Shown: one piece after another, positions 24,307-36,900 of the stretch
Layout of the letters: each line of letters starts with the position of its first letter
Position numbering within the stretch: position 1 is the first letter of the stretch
Assembly (NCBI GenBank): GCA_030407085.1
Contig: CM059586.1
Span: forward strand, 28,321,501 to 28,385,500
Source: Trichopria drosophilae
Lineage: Eukaryota; Arthropoda; Insecta; Hymenoptera; Diapriidae
Direction: 5' to 3'
DNA length: 64,000 bases
The notes under the pieces: model-generated
Told to the model about the DNA's origin: nothing
Seen by the model: only the letters and a program-made list of their open reading frames with translations
Databases searched by the model: none
Made by a program: the position numbers and the translations under genes

Positions 24307-24767
24307 TTAACCTAATTGATCACATTTCGAATTTTTTTAGCGTATCATCCTATCCATAGTACCTACTTGAAATTTTAATTAACACATTAAAATAAAAAAT
24401 GTGATTTTAAAGACTTTTTATAGCTGAAATTTATACTTCGAAGATAGTAAATTTTCCACTCACTTATATTTCTAGGTGTTTAATTAGTTATTTTAATAAT
24501 AATACGATTAAGACTTAGAGACCTTACTTTGTTTATTATGAACAAGACATCAACATTGTTACTAAAGTATAAATGTAAATGAAGACATACGATAATCATC
24601 ATAATGGTTCAGGTTACAATTGATAAAATTTGGGTTCAGTAGCTGTAGTTTTTTCGGATTCATAAGTGGTCAAAAACTATAACTGAATATCAAATATTTG
24701 GCCACGGTCCAATTTAGGAAATAAAACATCACCGTTCGAAGTATTGTTTTATTTTTGTAAACCTATT

Positions 24768-24980
24768 TTGGGCCAGGGAACAAAGATCCGAAAATCAAAA
24801 CCCCCCGAAACGCTAAAATTTCTATATTGCGTGAGTCCAAGGTATTTTAATTTGCTTTCTTTTTGCCAAATTTTCAGACAAAGTGCAAAAAATCACGATG
24901 GAGCCATGCTATGTCGAAATTTTGGCCTTTCGGTGTATTGATTTTCGGAACTTTCATCCTACTTTGGTCCCTATTTTCAG
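24768..24980. repeat. Palindromic element with CCGAAAATC arms
   Basis: The left arm 24776-24822 (ACAAAGATCCGAAAATCAAA...) is inverted-complementary to 24911-24967 (...TGATTTTCGGAACTTTCAT), including the TAAAATTTC segment at the inner end. It is a short foldback element. Confidence 0.5.
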
Positions 24981-26510
24981 TTAGGTATATTGTAATTTAT
25001 AACTCGACAATGAAACTTCATAAAAATGCAGCAAAAAGTTGCGATTGAATAAAGTTCAAATAAATTCCAGCACAGAATTTTTTGAAAAAATTGACAAAAA
25101 AAGTAAGAAAAGTTTCGTTATGGTGTAAAAATATATTTCGGGAATTAATCTTTATAAATTCAAAGACAAAAAATAACAATAACATGTTGTTGAACCGTGT
25201 AATTAACGAACTAATGTGTGATACGAGGAAGAATTTGCTTCGCTATGGATGTTCTAAAAATAGATACGAGTTCTATAACTTAGTGTTAGATACAAAATCA
25301 ACCTAAACAAAACTTCATGCTACGTATAAAACTTGAAACAATAAATATTTATAATGTTATTTTTAAAGTAAATATTTAATTTTGTTGAATAATTAAAACA
25401 AAATCAGCAAATGTAATTTGTTTAATTACAACTATTCAGAAATTATACGCAGAAAGAAAAAAGTTGTAACTATAATAATAATAGTGGAATTAACATATCG
25501 TAAATGTTGTTTATTGTATGATATATTTTACAATTCAAAATATTGTAATATACCATACAATAATTATTTTTACAATAACAAGAATTATTTTCATTTAATA
25601 ATTTTGAATCAATCTATTTTACTACTCACGAATGTTTAAAATGACTATTGACTTAATTGTCGGTAGATTTAATTATCGATAGACTTAATATGTCGCGGTT
25701 ATACTCTACTGTATATTTACCAATTGTAAAATAGTATTAACTTAATTAATGAAACAATATTATTGTATTGTTTACTACCGAAAAAGTTAATTAAATAATT
25801 TTTCCTAATTTCGTGTTTTACTTTTGTAAAATGATTGGATTAAGTATTTTTTCGTCTTTATTATTATCTTTTTCAACTGATGATTTATTTTAATTGTAAC
25901 CATACTGTTATTTTACTTTCGAGACAGACATTTTTTCATGGTCTTTCAAAAGTGTTTTATTTTATGGTCTTCTTTATAGTTACCCCATTTCAAACTATTT
26001 ATTACGCATAATGTATTTCTTCCCCAAAAAATATCGTTTAATACGTCAATAGTTTTTTTTTGCATGGAATTAAATCAATTTTATACTCTAGTCAAAACAT
26101 TATGCTTCTTTGACCCAATTTTGTTTATGAAATTACAATACAAGACGTAATAGCTAAACTTAGTATAATCTAATAACTTTGATTATCTGAACCAAAACGT
26201 ACGATTTGTGCAATAAAATGTTCTTCAAAATTATATCATGCATAGTATTATTTTGGGATTAACGTACAGAATAAAGAAAACTGTCATTGTTTCTGGTAGA
26301 AGTTATCATCAGATGCTTTGCATTTTTTATTGCTTGAATACTAGTTCATCAGCAACAATTCCAAATTTTGCTCATTTTGCAAATATGTCCCAAAATAACC
26401 ATTTGGAATGGTAAAATTTCCAAGACAATTTTTCTGCGTTTAAGCACACGACCATGGCGTTGTCTATCGAAAACACTGACAAGACACACTAATTTTCGCT
26501 ATTTTATATA

Positions 26511-26778
26511 CAGTAGAATCCCGGTATATTTGCCCGCTTGGCTCCTCGACTTCCCCTCTCGTCTCCTTATATTTGTCAAAAGATGGGAATCGAGCGCTGC
26601 TACTTCCACTCTCCTCAGTCGCGTTACATTCGTGACGTCAGAGCAGGCCCTTCCTGAGGCCCCAGCACGCAAGATGGGGGGAAAAGAGAGCGGTGACAGA
26701 CAAATATAACGGGACGGAACTGGGCAAATATGATGGGACGTAAAAATAGCGAGACCCAAATGTACCGGGTCTCTACAA
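26511..26778 (+). mobile_element. MITE family C, copy 3
   Basis: 5' end CAGTAGAATCCCGGTATATT with TA at 26509-26510; the 3' end has decayed to GTCTCTACAA. Central CGTGACGTCAGAGCAGG. Confidence 0.85.
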
Positions 26779-26821
26779 TAATACTTTAAATGTATAGCGT
26801 ACAACTATCAGCAGTGCTAGT

Positions 26822-26985
26822 GTGGGCCAAAAAACCGACAAATCAAAAAACCGACAGGTCACAAAACCGATAGGTCACAAAACCGATAGTGATAAAGCCT
26901 ACAGTCAAAAAGCCGATACATAAAAAAATATAAACGTCGACAAGCGGACAGTCTTTTTTTTGTCTGTCACTTTTCGATTTTTAAG
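26822..26985 (-). repeat. AAAACCGACA hairpin repeat, copy 1
   Basis: Four or five approximate 11-14 bp units (CAAAAAACCGACA, CACAAAACCGATAGGT) are followed by GTCGACAAGCGGACAGTC. Aligned in reverse complement, it matches copies 2 and 3 through GACTGTCCGCTTGTCGA. Confidence 0.6.
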
Positions 26986-28036
26986 TAATTGGCAACCAAA
27001 ATGTTTACTTTCGTTAAGCACAATTCTGATTTTATTAATCAAAACCCTTTCTTGAATGCATTTATAATAATTTTAATAAACTTTGCGTATTCTCAAATAT
27101 CAGGTATGAATTCTTTATTTTATGATACAGATCTCAATTTGAGCTGAAAATGATAATGCATTCGGTAGGTACATACTCTGAATTGCAACTTCATTACATT
27201 GTGGCTTTTACTTCACCGAATTTCGAATGCACGTAGATCATTCCTGCTGCATTTCGCTCGTGCATCATTTTGCCGAGCACCGTAACAATCGGTATCCCTC
27301 AATTTCTCTGGTATCTTCACTTTCATCATTTTTCAAGTTTTGATCTCCTCCTTCCGGTTTGCACCGTGAGAGAAAGAGTACCGACATTCGCAGATAATAC
27401 AAACGGCACGCATCGCAATACAGTTTCTTCGGCTTCTTTTCCGATGCTTCGTTTCCTCCCGAGGTGGTCGTTAATTCCTTCTTTTTACGGCAAATACCGT
27501 AACTGATTTTTGTACACAAATATAGACGCCGCGATTCATTATGATACACATATTACGATCGTTGCGCGATAATTGTTGCTAACAGCACTGCTTACACGAA
27601 AGCCAAACCGGATCTGAAGGATTTTATGCGTGTCACGGCGCACGATATATGCTACGAACGAACGTACCGAAGCTTATCGTACTTGTGATTTATTGCGATT
27701 TTTAAATTCTTCTTTTTTTCTATTCTGCAGCCCGGTTTAGTCATTGTTCCAATTCAAATTGGTCTTAATTTATTTCGAAATTGAATTTAAACATTACCGA
27801 CGTGGCAGCATAAATTCTTCAAATCAGCTACACTTCTATTACATGCTACTTTGAAAACGTTACAAACTAATTTCACGTATAAATTAATTATTTTAATATC
27901 GTCTTAATTAACTGCATAAACTATTGACGTTCAAAATGGGAAATAGATTAGAATCCTCTAAAAATGTTGTTGTGCTTAAAGTACGATTTAGGCTTGTAAA
28001 AGTAATGACTTAAGAAAAGAGATTTAAATGTCAAAA

Positions 28037-28070
28037 ATTTCCTATTTTCCATAATGCCTTTCAGGTATAC
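28037..28070 (+). promoter_or_regulatory. Acceptor tract fused to weak donor
   Basis: TTTCCTATTTTCCATAATG then CCTTTCAG|GTATAC at 28064/28065. Strong acceptor, weak donor. Listed as a possible recursive site on the + strand. Confidence 0.15.
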
Positions 28071-29404
28071 AAGTATACTTTTTCTCGAAAGTGCGGTGTT
28101 TTAACTGTTTGATGACCAAGATTAAATAAAACATCAATAGATGCGATTTTTTTAGTCTAACTATCGTTCCCCGATGTACTTTTTGTTTACAAGTTCACAA
28201 AAAATTAATATATCGAAAAGCTCTATGCAGTTTTATGTTGTTATTAGATACAAACGAAAAAAACATTTATTGCAGTTAAAACATGAAGAATATGACCAAC
28301 TTACTAGTCGTTAAAAGATATCTTTCAAGTTGGTTGCGGAATTTCACAATAGATGGCTAACAGTCGAGATCTCCAAATGTGGAAGCGCTTGCGTACACCA
28401 AAGGGTTATAATAGCATCATATAATAAAAAAAGAGATATTGAAATGAAACTGATCAAAACTGGTATAAGAAGAATTGAAAAACTGTCAACTTCTGAACAA
28501 GAGGAATTTCAAATTATATTTTATTCCGTGGGGGTATTATATAATTAGTTCGAAATACCTATAAGTCACCTTGTAATTAATTTGTATTCTTGGTATTTTT
28601 TCCTGACAATAATAATTAAAAATAAAGTGCAAAATGTCACTGACAGCTGTCACAGCAAATTTTAATAAATTTAACAATTTTTTTAATAAAACGATTATTA
28701 AATAATGAAAAGTAAAGGAAAACGTTTATTAAGTAACCTTTAGCGTTTTTCTGATTATCATAATTATTTTAAAGTGTAGAGATTATTGTTTTAGTTGCAT
28801 TAAAAATCAAATTGAAGTATTGTGGTTAATGGGTCAAAAAATAAAAATCCTTATAGAACCTAAAAACCATTTAATAGTTAAACGGACGAATGGCACAAAA
28901 GTTCGTTCTCCGGACAAAGTGTCTAGGGGAGGCAAATAAGCTTACCGACTCCACTTCACAAATCTTAAATCTTAAACGGACGAAACCTTTTTTTAGATTA
29001 GTTTACTATCATCTTAAGTAAATTATGTCATGTTCTCTTCATACGAGTTTTCTCGAGATTCTTTCAGTAAGTCCAACTAACGTAAACTAAACTTTGTATA
29101 GTTGTCATAAAATGTTCTTTCTTAAATAAAAGACATTCACACAGTAATATATTTACAGTAAGTGTTCTAAATCTTACATAAATTTTTATTTTTTTAAGTA
29201 ATTCGTTGCAGCGTTAAAAACTCGACCTATAACTAAAATATTCGTTATTATGGTTTAAAATATGTATCGCCACTAATATTCACAACAATCTTAGATGTAT
29301 GAGCTTTTTTTACAAGTTGTTGGAATTTGTAGGAGCGAAATATTAGTTAGATTTACTATCAGGACATTCTTAAAATAACCAAAAAACATTAATTAATATT
29401 TTTG

Positions 29405-29545
29405 ATGCAGCAGACGCAAAATACTCATTTTACGTTCTCATTTGCGGGCGCAAAATACTTTACGTCTACTGCCGGCTTTGTCTTCTCTCGGGTTCTATTG
29501 TCGAGGCATAAAACTTCATTTTACGCCCTTGATACAAAAATAACT
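29405..29545. repeat. Word island GCAAAATAC / ATTTTACG
   Basis: GACGCAAAATACTCATTTTACG, GGCGCAAAATACTTTACG and CATAAAACTTCATTTTACGC occur within 140 bp. Confidence 0.45.
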
Positions 29546-30285
29546 ATTGTTATGATTGCTGTCTTTTAGAATTCTTGTGTTTTAGCAACTCTTTTAGGGT
29601 TGGCTGATATATGAATTTCTTGTTAGTAAATAGTGATATGTTAATGTATGGCAACCATTAATTTCGCAAATATTTAACGTAATAGCATAATAAAAACAAA
29701 TACCTGTAATATGGAAGTAATTTGGTTACTAGATACATTATGCGCATCCACGAAATGACTGATTTTTCCATATTTATAAATCGTTGATAATCACTCTATA
29801 TAAATATTAAAAAGAACAATGTAATTTTGCATATGATAATTATTATACCTCAGTAATAGTCTATGATAATTATTTATCACTTATTTAATCATCAATTATC
29901 ATTAAAACTTTAAATAAGCAATAACGTTGTAAACTTCAATATTACTTTAAATAATTGATTACTTATTATACTATTTATTCTGACATAAAAGGACATTTGT
30001 CATTCATGAGTCAGAGTGAAAATGGATATTATATTATATACGGCATTAACAAAAAGTGGCAACAGTAATCGACAAAAATTGATGATGCGCCAGGTAATTA
30101 AATCTAATGAAATTTAACCAGTAAAGACTACCGAAGTCAATCAAAACATACAGTTAATAAACAGTTGCATTAACACAATTTTAAAATTCCATGCAGCAAC
30201 TAACTTTTAACTATTCTTTTGCTGCGTTTAAAAACAATATTTCTTTTGTGGGTTAAGAAGATTGTCAAAGAAATTTAATCAATAT

Positions 30286-30301
30286 AGTATATATATATAT
30301 A
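30286..30301 (+). repeat. (TA)n microsatellite
   Basis: Short TA array in intron-like AT-rich DNA; a similar array lies at 51310-51323. Confidence 0.7.
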
Positions 30302-31211
30302 ATTATAGCATAATAATGAAAATTGTACAGAAAAATCTCTTTGTTTAAAAGAATACATGATAACAAACAGTATGCTGTAACAGCATAATTAATTTTAACT
30401 TATTCAGTTTACTTCCTATTTTAGCCTCCATAAAATTTAATGTGTACTTAAAGAAACAAACTCTTTGCATGGAAATTTAGAAACCTATTATTCTAATCCT
30501 TCATGGAAATCAATGTTCTTAATATTCCCCAATTACAACCGTTTTGGATATTGAAAATAATATTACAGCAGCCAAAATATTAACAAATTTTAGAGATTGT
30601 CTGAAGCTTTAAATTATTGATTTCCTGTAAAATTTTAATTTCTAAGTTCAATAAAAATTAAATAAAGATTAAACAAGATTAAATGGAGTATTTGTTCGAT
30701 GCACATTCAATGTTTACAAACTACATTTTTACATGATGTACGCATACTAGTTTGAAAGAAAATTATATTGTAGTTTATTAATGTGTAAGAAACTAATATA
30801 GTTGTTAAGTTATATAAATTTATAATTATATTTTAGTGCTTAAAATATGTAATTATTTAGTCGTAATGAAGTATTCTTTTAAAATAAATGCGTTTAATAA
30901 CATTTCTTTCAACCATTAATAAACAAATCCTAAAAGAATAATAATTTCTTCACTAATATGTAGGATTTCGGTAACTACACTTAAAAATGTAATAAAATTG
31001 AATGTTCCTGTAATGTCGATTAAACTTAATGTAACGGTATATTAAATTGATTTTTGGGAACACTCAACTGAAATAAATTGAATATGAAATTCAATGCAAA
31101 TGTCCATAAATTTTAAAAATTCTTTCGTTAAATTTCAATTCTGTAACGACAATAGTATTTTTCCTACCTAGGACGCAAAATGAAAATTTGGTGCCCGACA
31201 CGCGAACAACA

Positions 31212-31442
31212 TTTTTTGCCGCAGTAAGGTGGAAAGTGCGAAAAAAAAATAGTTGTTTTTACTATCAAAGTAGTTGGAACTGGCATAACTACGTTTATAA
31301 GGTAGTTTTACTATTTAAACAGTAAACTTGGCTACATATTTCGTCTTTAATTAGATACTAAAATTAACTGAAAATGGTCTCCTATCCTACCTACTATCTA
31401 ATTAGTAGTTCCAACTATTTCATTTTTTCCAGGTGCGAAATG
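31212..31442. mobile_element. Inverted-repeat element, TACTATTT word
   Basis: Left GAAAAAAAAATAGTTGTTTT and right complementary to GGAAAAAATGAAATAGTTGG. The inside repeats TAGTTGGAACT, TTACTATTTAAACAGTAAA and CTACTATCTAATTAGTAGTT. Confidence 0.5.
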
Positions 31443-33071
31443 AATACTGAAAGAAACTGACAAATAAGTCGATATTTAAAACAGTAAATAATTCCAGAAT
31501 TTATATCAAATTATTAATAAATCGTTATAATAATGAATGACATATAAAAAGGCATTTTTAAAATGCAATATAAGTCAGAAGAGTAACGGATGTTTAGTGT
31601 TTGACGTATGAATGGAGGATGATGCGATATGTTTGCATACGTCTAATGTTGCGTTCTAAACTTGTATCAGGCAAACATTGATGTTTCGTCATTCATCAGA
31701 TGCACGACCGATGACGCGATAACCTACGATAGGGACAAGATGGAGTAATCCTGCTGTAGAAAGACGAGTGTTGGTTTAACGGTATGATAAAGAGATAATT
31801 TTGTTCGGTTTAACCCTTCGAGACACTTCGGGTCATCGAGTTTCCATCATGATGAATGACAACAATTTTTGCAGTTTCAAAAAACACTAAATTAAATAAT
31901 CGTTCTGATGTGTACGATAATTCAAGAAAATATTGCTTGAAAATACTTAAAATATATTGAGTAATATGTTGCATTCATTTTCTATTGATAATTAGTTCAT
32001 AAAACACAAACTTTTTTACAAAACTTTTATTTTAAGATGTCTTTAATGTTACAAAATAAAATCGCTCTCGAATATTTTATTATGTCATACGATTTTAAAA
32101 ATGGTTGTGAGCCCTGTTTTATGGAGAGATATCAACACGTCAGTTCTATCTTGGTACAGGCATTCCTTAAATTCGTTCTACTTTTTCTTCCGTAAAAGGT
32201 ATTGGATCCTGCTACCGAACCTGACATACTCCAATTTTCATTATCTTATCTCTAACTAACTTTATGGCCCTGCATATTTTTACGCCAGGTAATCACGGTT
32301 TCAATATTTTATTAAAGTTTACGACCTTTAAAATTGAATATATTTCAGCATTCAGTGTATTCGTGCTCTTCAATTATTTCGAGGATCTCTACATCTGTAA
32401 TAAAATGCCCAGCAAGAAGACGTAAATGTCAGTAGGTAATAACATAATTTCAAAACAACGTATCAAAGAATATGATTTCACATTTTTAAGATGTTGTTTT
32501 ATAAATATTTTAAAAATGTTTTGATTCTAGTTTCATACATGTCAGTATATTTTTAATTATGTTATTTGTTCCATATTTTTTGTTGATCTACAATGTATTA
32601 AATATTAATTATATAATAAATATATAAAATATCAAGATAGCAACGACTAATCAAAAAAAATTCTTGTTCAATAATAGAATCTATGTTGATATAAATTAAG
32701 CATATATTGTTTACAATTTACTTGTCATTACAAAAAAAAACATTTTCTTGAAAAATTTATCATTCAAGATGATAATTTTGGGACAAACAATTTTTCTGAC
32801 AAAAAGGGCTACAAACCTTTTTTACAGGAAACATGGACATTTTCTCCATTCTACAAGTCTGTCAAAAAATGACTATCTGGAATGGTAAAATTTGGAAAAA
32901 AATTTTTCTCTATGAATAATTTCAAAAAATATGAAATTTCAATAAATAATCCTAATGGTTCAACACAAATTGATAAAAATAAAAATTTCCAATTTTGTTG
33001 CATTTTTTCAAATTTGTTGCCATATTGAAATTTCTGGTGGCTGAAACAAAATTTTGACCACCGGTGTGACA

Positions 33072-33345
33072 CCTGCCCACAAGGGGAAATTTTTAAATTC
33101 TTCCGGATGTCATAACTTTAGATAGGAATGGAATTTTTTAACGAGAGAGTATCCTAATAAATGATCCCAATTCGCTCCCCCTCACGACTACCTCGACATT
33201 TCTGGCCTAACCCGCAACCGCAAGGATTTAATTAAGTTGATTTGTTATTAGATTGTGCTACTTCGACCCCCGGAAGTGAAAAAATTCTAAATTTTACGGC
33301 GGAGCAAATTAGGAGTATTTTTGTGACCAATCTCTTATCGAAAAA
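33072..33345 (+). mobile_element. Diverged copy of the 34837 MITE
   Basis: CTTCCGGATGTCAT, GGAATTTTTTAACGA.AGAGT, ATGATCCCAATT and GGAGCA..GGGAG/GGAGTA occur in the same order as in the 34837 copy, about 1.8 kb away. The right inverted repeat has decayed. Confidence 0.6.
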
Positions 33346-33602
33346 CTCTTGGGCGTTAATGGGTTAAAACCATTGTAATACAAAATATTTAGAATAAAAT
33401 TTGGAGATGTCCAAATTTCGTACATAGTTTGACGACGGCTAGGAATGGTGATGAATAAAAAAACCATGGTGTGGTTTGATGGCGGTTCATTATTATTGCT
33501 TACGATTTGCGATGCTAATGGATGTTCATAACGAATCATATTGACGATCGGCGATGCTGGTGGCATCATTTGTCAACTTATCATAATGTCAAATAATCAT
33601 GG

Positions 33603-33645
33603 TATAAAAGGATCGATAAAATTTGCCTACATTATACTCAGTTTT
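33603..33645 (+). promoter_or_regulatory. Weak TATA plus initiator candidate
   Basis: TATAAAAG at 33603 and TCAGTT with A+1 at 33640. The spacing of 37 bp is longer than the usual 30-32, which weakens the call. Downstream 33840-34060 is a CpG-containing island. The first downstream ATG in it (33919) opens 42 codons to a TGA at 34042-34044, beginning MSKVGVADCSHLASRNE, with no recognisable domain. Confidence 0.2.
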
Positions 33646-33839
33646 CACATTTCCATATTAATAACGATTGAATCCTTCGCATCAGTTCCAATCGTGCGAA
33701 CTTGTTGATCATTAGCAAGCAAGCATAAATCATTTTTATTGATTGTGCTATTTTCACAATTTTCCATTTGTGTTTACAAATAGAAATCGAATTTCGTAAA
33801 TATAACCTGTAACGCCAAATTGCGATAAGTTTCCAATTG

Positions 33840-34560
33840 TAGCTTTTGAGTTTGTTTGGCGACCGGGATTTGGAAAAAGCGACGCGAATCGAAAGGCCAC
33901 GAACCCGTAATGTCGAAGGTCGGTGTGGCAGACTGCTCGCATTTGGCGTCACGTAATGAAAGCGTCCACGAGAAAAAAACGGGTGTCCGACCGTTCGTGA
34001 GAAAGTCGAAATCGTATGTACACCGATGTACGCGCACCTATTGAGGGGCATGTACGCAAAGCTGAAATAATTGGCATGTCGGGTATGGCATTAAGCGTGG
34101 AATTGTGATGCGTACAAATTGTTCGCGGTTATACAGCATCATCGAGTTGCGTGCGCGATTCGCCGGCTTTTTTATTATCGAGTGCAATTGAAAGTCGCCA
34201 GTACGGAAATTGGTAGCCTCTGTACCAAAAGGAAGATCGAATTTTTAAAAAAAGCACGCAAACACTGGAAAGAGACGTTAAAGTGCCAGTAAGCAGTATG
34301 GCTTTCCTTTTTTTAATTTCGTAAAGCCTACCTCCAGCCTTTTTGCGATTCACCGTCCCCGCTGAGTCCATTATATCATTTACGCAGCGACGTTGGTAAT
34401 CCGAAATCCGGTGTTGGTATACCGCGTGTCGCATCGTATAATTTTCATTTAAGAAAATAAGCAGCTCCTTCGCCGATAGTGCACTGAGAAAGGAAGAGGG
34501 ACAGAAAGGATGCAGCATAATTCAACAGCTGATTGCGCTCATGGTCGTACATTTCGCAGG
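33840..34560. other. CpG-containing non-coding islands
   Basis: Two GC-richer blocks (33840-34060, 34300-34560). Up to three overlapping frames are open on the minus strand in the first block and a 129-codon minus frame spans the second. None shows a domain or consistent splice context, so I read them as regulatory or conserved non-coding candidates. Confidence 0.3.
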
Positions 34561-34836
34561 CGATTGGACGCGGATTTCAAAATTATCTGCGAGACTCCTT
34601 TCTATTCGAAATGCGTATAATGATTCGTCATCGTTGATGAATGGTTCTTCTTTATGGGGTCAGTCGAAGCGAGGAGTCATCAAAATTAACTTGTAGGTAT
34701 GATGTGTGCAAAGTACATGAAATTAACTGGTACACGAACGCTCTATTCATAGCACAGCTTATTTTACAAGTGTTCCTGCGGAATCGATATTCAACATTTT
34801 AGGTCAGCATTTAAGGCATTACTGGACCGCTGTACA

Positions 34837-35178
34837 GCCAGCCCGCTAGGGGAATTTCTTCCGGATGTCATCATTTTTGTTAGACGTGGAATTTTTTAAC
34901 GACAGAGTATCCAAAGCAATGATCCCAATTTACTACGTCCTACAAACCATCTTTGATATTTCTAGCCTTACCCGTAACCACAGGGTTAAATTAAATTGGT
35001 TTGTTTATATTACGGTACCTCGCTCCCCTACCTTGCCCTATGAAGAAAAAAAAAGTTCTAAATTTGACATTTTTTAGTGGAGCACATCGGGAGCATTTGT
35101 TTGGATACTCTCTGGTCGAATAATATAATTTCTCACTAAAGTTATGACATCCGATAGAAGTTCCCCTAGCGGACTGGC
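34837..35178. mobile_element. 342-bp MITE, GCCAGYCCGCTAGGGG ends
   Basis: Left GCCAGCCCGCTAGGGGAATT; right complementary to GCCAGTCCGCTAGGGGAACT. Both continue into CGGATGTCAT. The inverted repeats are about 40 bp with small gaps. There is no coding capacity and no clear target duplication. Confidence 0.65.
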
Positions 35179-35848
35179 TTCACTGCACTCTTTACTGGTA
35201 GTCCATCAAGAGCAACCGATGGCACTGAGCACAACATTCTTCGAAATCCTAAATCAACATTTATGGCTTTGGGATACGAACTTTCTTGTCAATAAGAATG
35301 AAACTCTCATAGATACCAGCAATTGACACCTTCTTAAATGAAAATTACCCAAACTTAAAGCGATCTCGAGTTCTTCCATTATCATATCTTACATACACCA
35401 TGACAAGCTTAATCTATATTCAGTGGGAGGTTAGGAAATAAAAATAAATAAAAATATACCAAAAGCATATTAAAACATCGAACAATATCAAACGGTCCTT
35501 AGTTGTCTTAAGACCACGATTATTGTCTATACCATGAACAAACCGCGACAAAAAAGCAATAAAACTATTACAAAAGTACTCGTAAAGCATTTTTCGCGAC
35601 GTCTCTTTAGGAAGGCAATAAATTGTGGTGAAGGAAATTTGATTTCAAGAGGAAGAGGTAATAAATTCGTTCAGATCAGACAAATGCTCGAATTACGACC
35701 TCGAATCATCCGCTTCGCAGTAAGACTTGCAAGTGCAATGTTTCACCCTCAATCGAAGTCGATTGAATGGAGCGTGGACCAATTGGCAGCGAATTCAATT
35801 TTCAGACCGAGTTCCCGTTTTGAGGAGCGAAGTTCCGTCTCGGGGTCG

Positions 35849-35885
35849 TATATAAGAGTGACACGAAAAGTCTGACTGTCAGCTC
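35849..35885 (+). promoter_or_regulatory. TATA box plus initiator core promoter
   Basis: TATATAAG at 35849-35856 lies 30-32 bp upstream of a TCAGCT initiator (A+1 = 35881). This is the optimal arthropod TATA-to-start spacing. The preceding 300 bp are GC-richer than the surroundings. This is the best-spaced core promoter I found in the window. Confidence 0.45.
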
Positions 35886-35963
35886 GAACGTGATCTAGTT
35901 TGTCCACTGTCAGATTTTGCAGAAAACGACATATTTTGCATGGAAACTTTATTGCATTGAGCA

Positions 35964-36140
35964 ATGGGGAATCTGAATTTTAATGAAAAATTGAATACAG
36001 GAACAAAAAAAGAAGTAATTCCTGGGTATGTCAGTTATCTTGATAAGGGTAAAGATGTTTTGAATTCATTAAAAAATTATCTTTCAACGCTTATTTTGAA
36101 TATTGTCGAAGCGGCTTCGAGACTTTTGAAGCACTTTTGA
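35964..36140 (+). CDS. 58-residue small ORF downstream of TATA promoter
   Basis: An ATG-to-TGA frame of 59 codons begins 83 nt after the presumed start site at 35881. The product starts MGNLNFNEKLNTGTKK and ends in a strongly amphipathic stretch containing SLKNYLSTLILNIVEAASRL, so a cytosolic or membrane-associated peptide is conceivable. There is no N-terminal signal peptide. A tiny upstream frame (ATG at 35939, six codons) sits in the leader. I do not recognise a family. A GTATGT donor-like hexamer inside the frame (36026) means the real transcript could be spliced differently. Function unknown; it could be chance. Confidence 0.3.
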   Translation: MGNLNFNEKLNTGTKKEVIPGYVSYLDKGKDVLNSLKNYLSTLILNIVEAASRLLKHF

Positions 36141-36559
36141 AGGTATCTTTCATGAGCACTAGATAATACAAAGAGTACTAACAGAGAAATATTAAAACCG
36201 ACAACCAAATGACGTGGAGATGACGGTGAAGTGTCAGAACATCATTATTGATATCATACTACTATTCATGTTTACTAGGCATATAATACAAAAACATCGA
36301 AAGCCAGAGTCGAATTGTGGTAGTCCTAGTACTTCGTAAATAATACTTTTAGGTATCATTGGAAAATCTCTTGCATATTCATCTCTCCAGTTATGTACAA
36401 ACATGTTTCATGAATACTAGGATTGGGGGCGCCAACACAACTCTCTGCCAATCTCTTTTAGATTGTATAAAAGTTACAAAGTAAAATTCCCTTAACAAAA
36501 ACCTAGATGACAAAACTCTGACGGGTTGGCAAAGTCCAAAAATGTCGGCCAGAACAAAA

Positions 36560-36900
36560 TTTCTCACCAGAACTTTCTGAATGGGTCGCCGCGACGTTGC
36601 CGTTGTGCGCTCGTCATGATGTATTCCTTTTGAAATTTCCGTCCGCAAAACATCTGGTGTTTCCGGAAAGGCGCGAGTCAGACCCTGGGCTTTTCTTCTG
36701 CAAGCTGCCTCTGCTTGTTGGCACGGTCTCGAGTGGCCGTCACTCCAGACTCGTGAATGCCGCCTTCGACGTGTGTGCGTATACTTGCAAGTATCGTCAG
36801 CTCGGTTAATGGTAATAAAGATCGTGCCCTGGGGACCGAAGCGAAACTCCAGACCCTATGTCTTAAGCCCATCTGAGGAACGACGACCCGTGCAATAGAT
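36560..36900. other. CpG-containing island
   Basis: GC-rich block with short frames on both strands and no recognisable product. It lies 0.4-0.7 kb downstream of the 58-codon frame. Confidence 0.3.

Larger units (their letters stand above)
18358..33071 (+). other. Long intron-like AT-rich tract
   Basis: If 18194-18357 is a first exon, this is its intron. It contains word islands, MITE copy 3, the AAAACCGACA copy 1 and ratchet-like sites at 22900, 24300 and 28064, but no supportable exon. A CpG-containing patch at 27235-27680 has a 94-codon minus frame without recognisable content. Confidence 0.3.

Noticed and set aside
25695..25725. Solo terminus of MITE C (ACTCTACTGTATATTTACC)
   Set aside because: Only about 12 bases match and no C-run follows; could be chance.
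33638..34051. 137-codon minus frame, with 87- and 62-codon frames overlapping in other phases
   Set aside because: Several phases are open at once in a GC-richer block, which points to composition. No recognisable protein.
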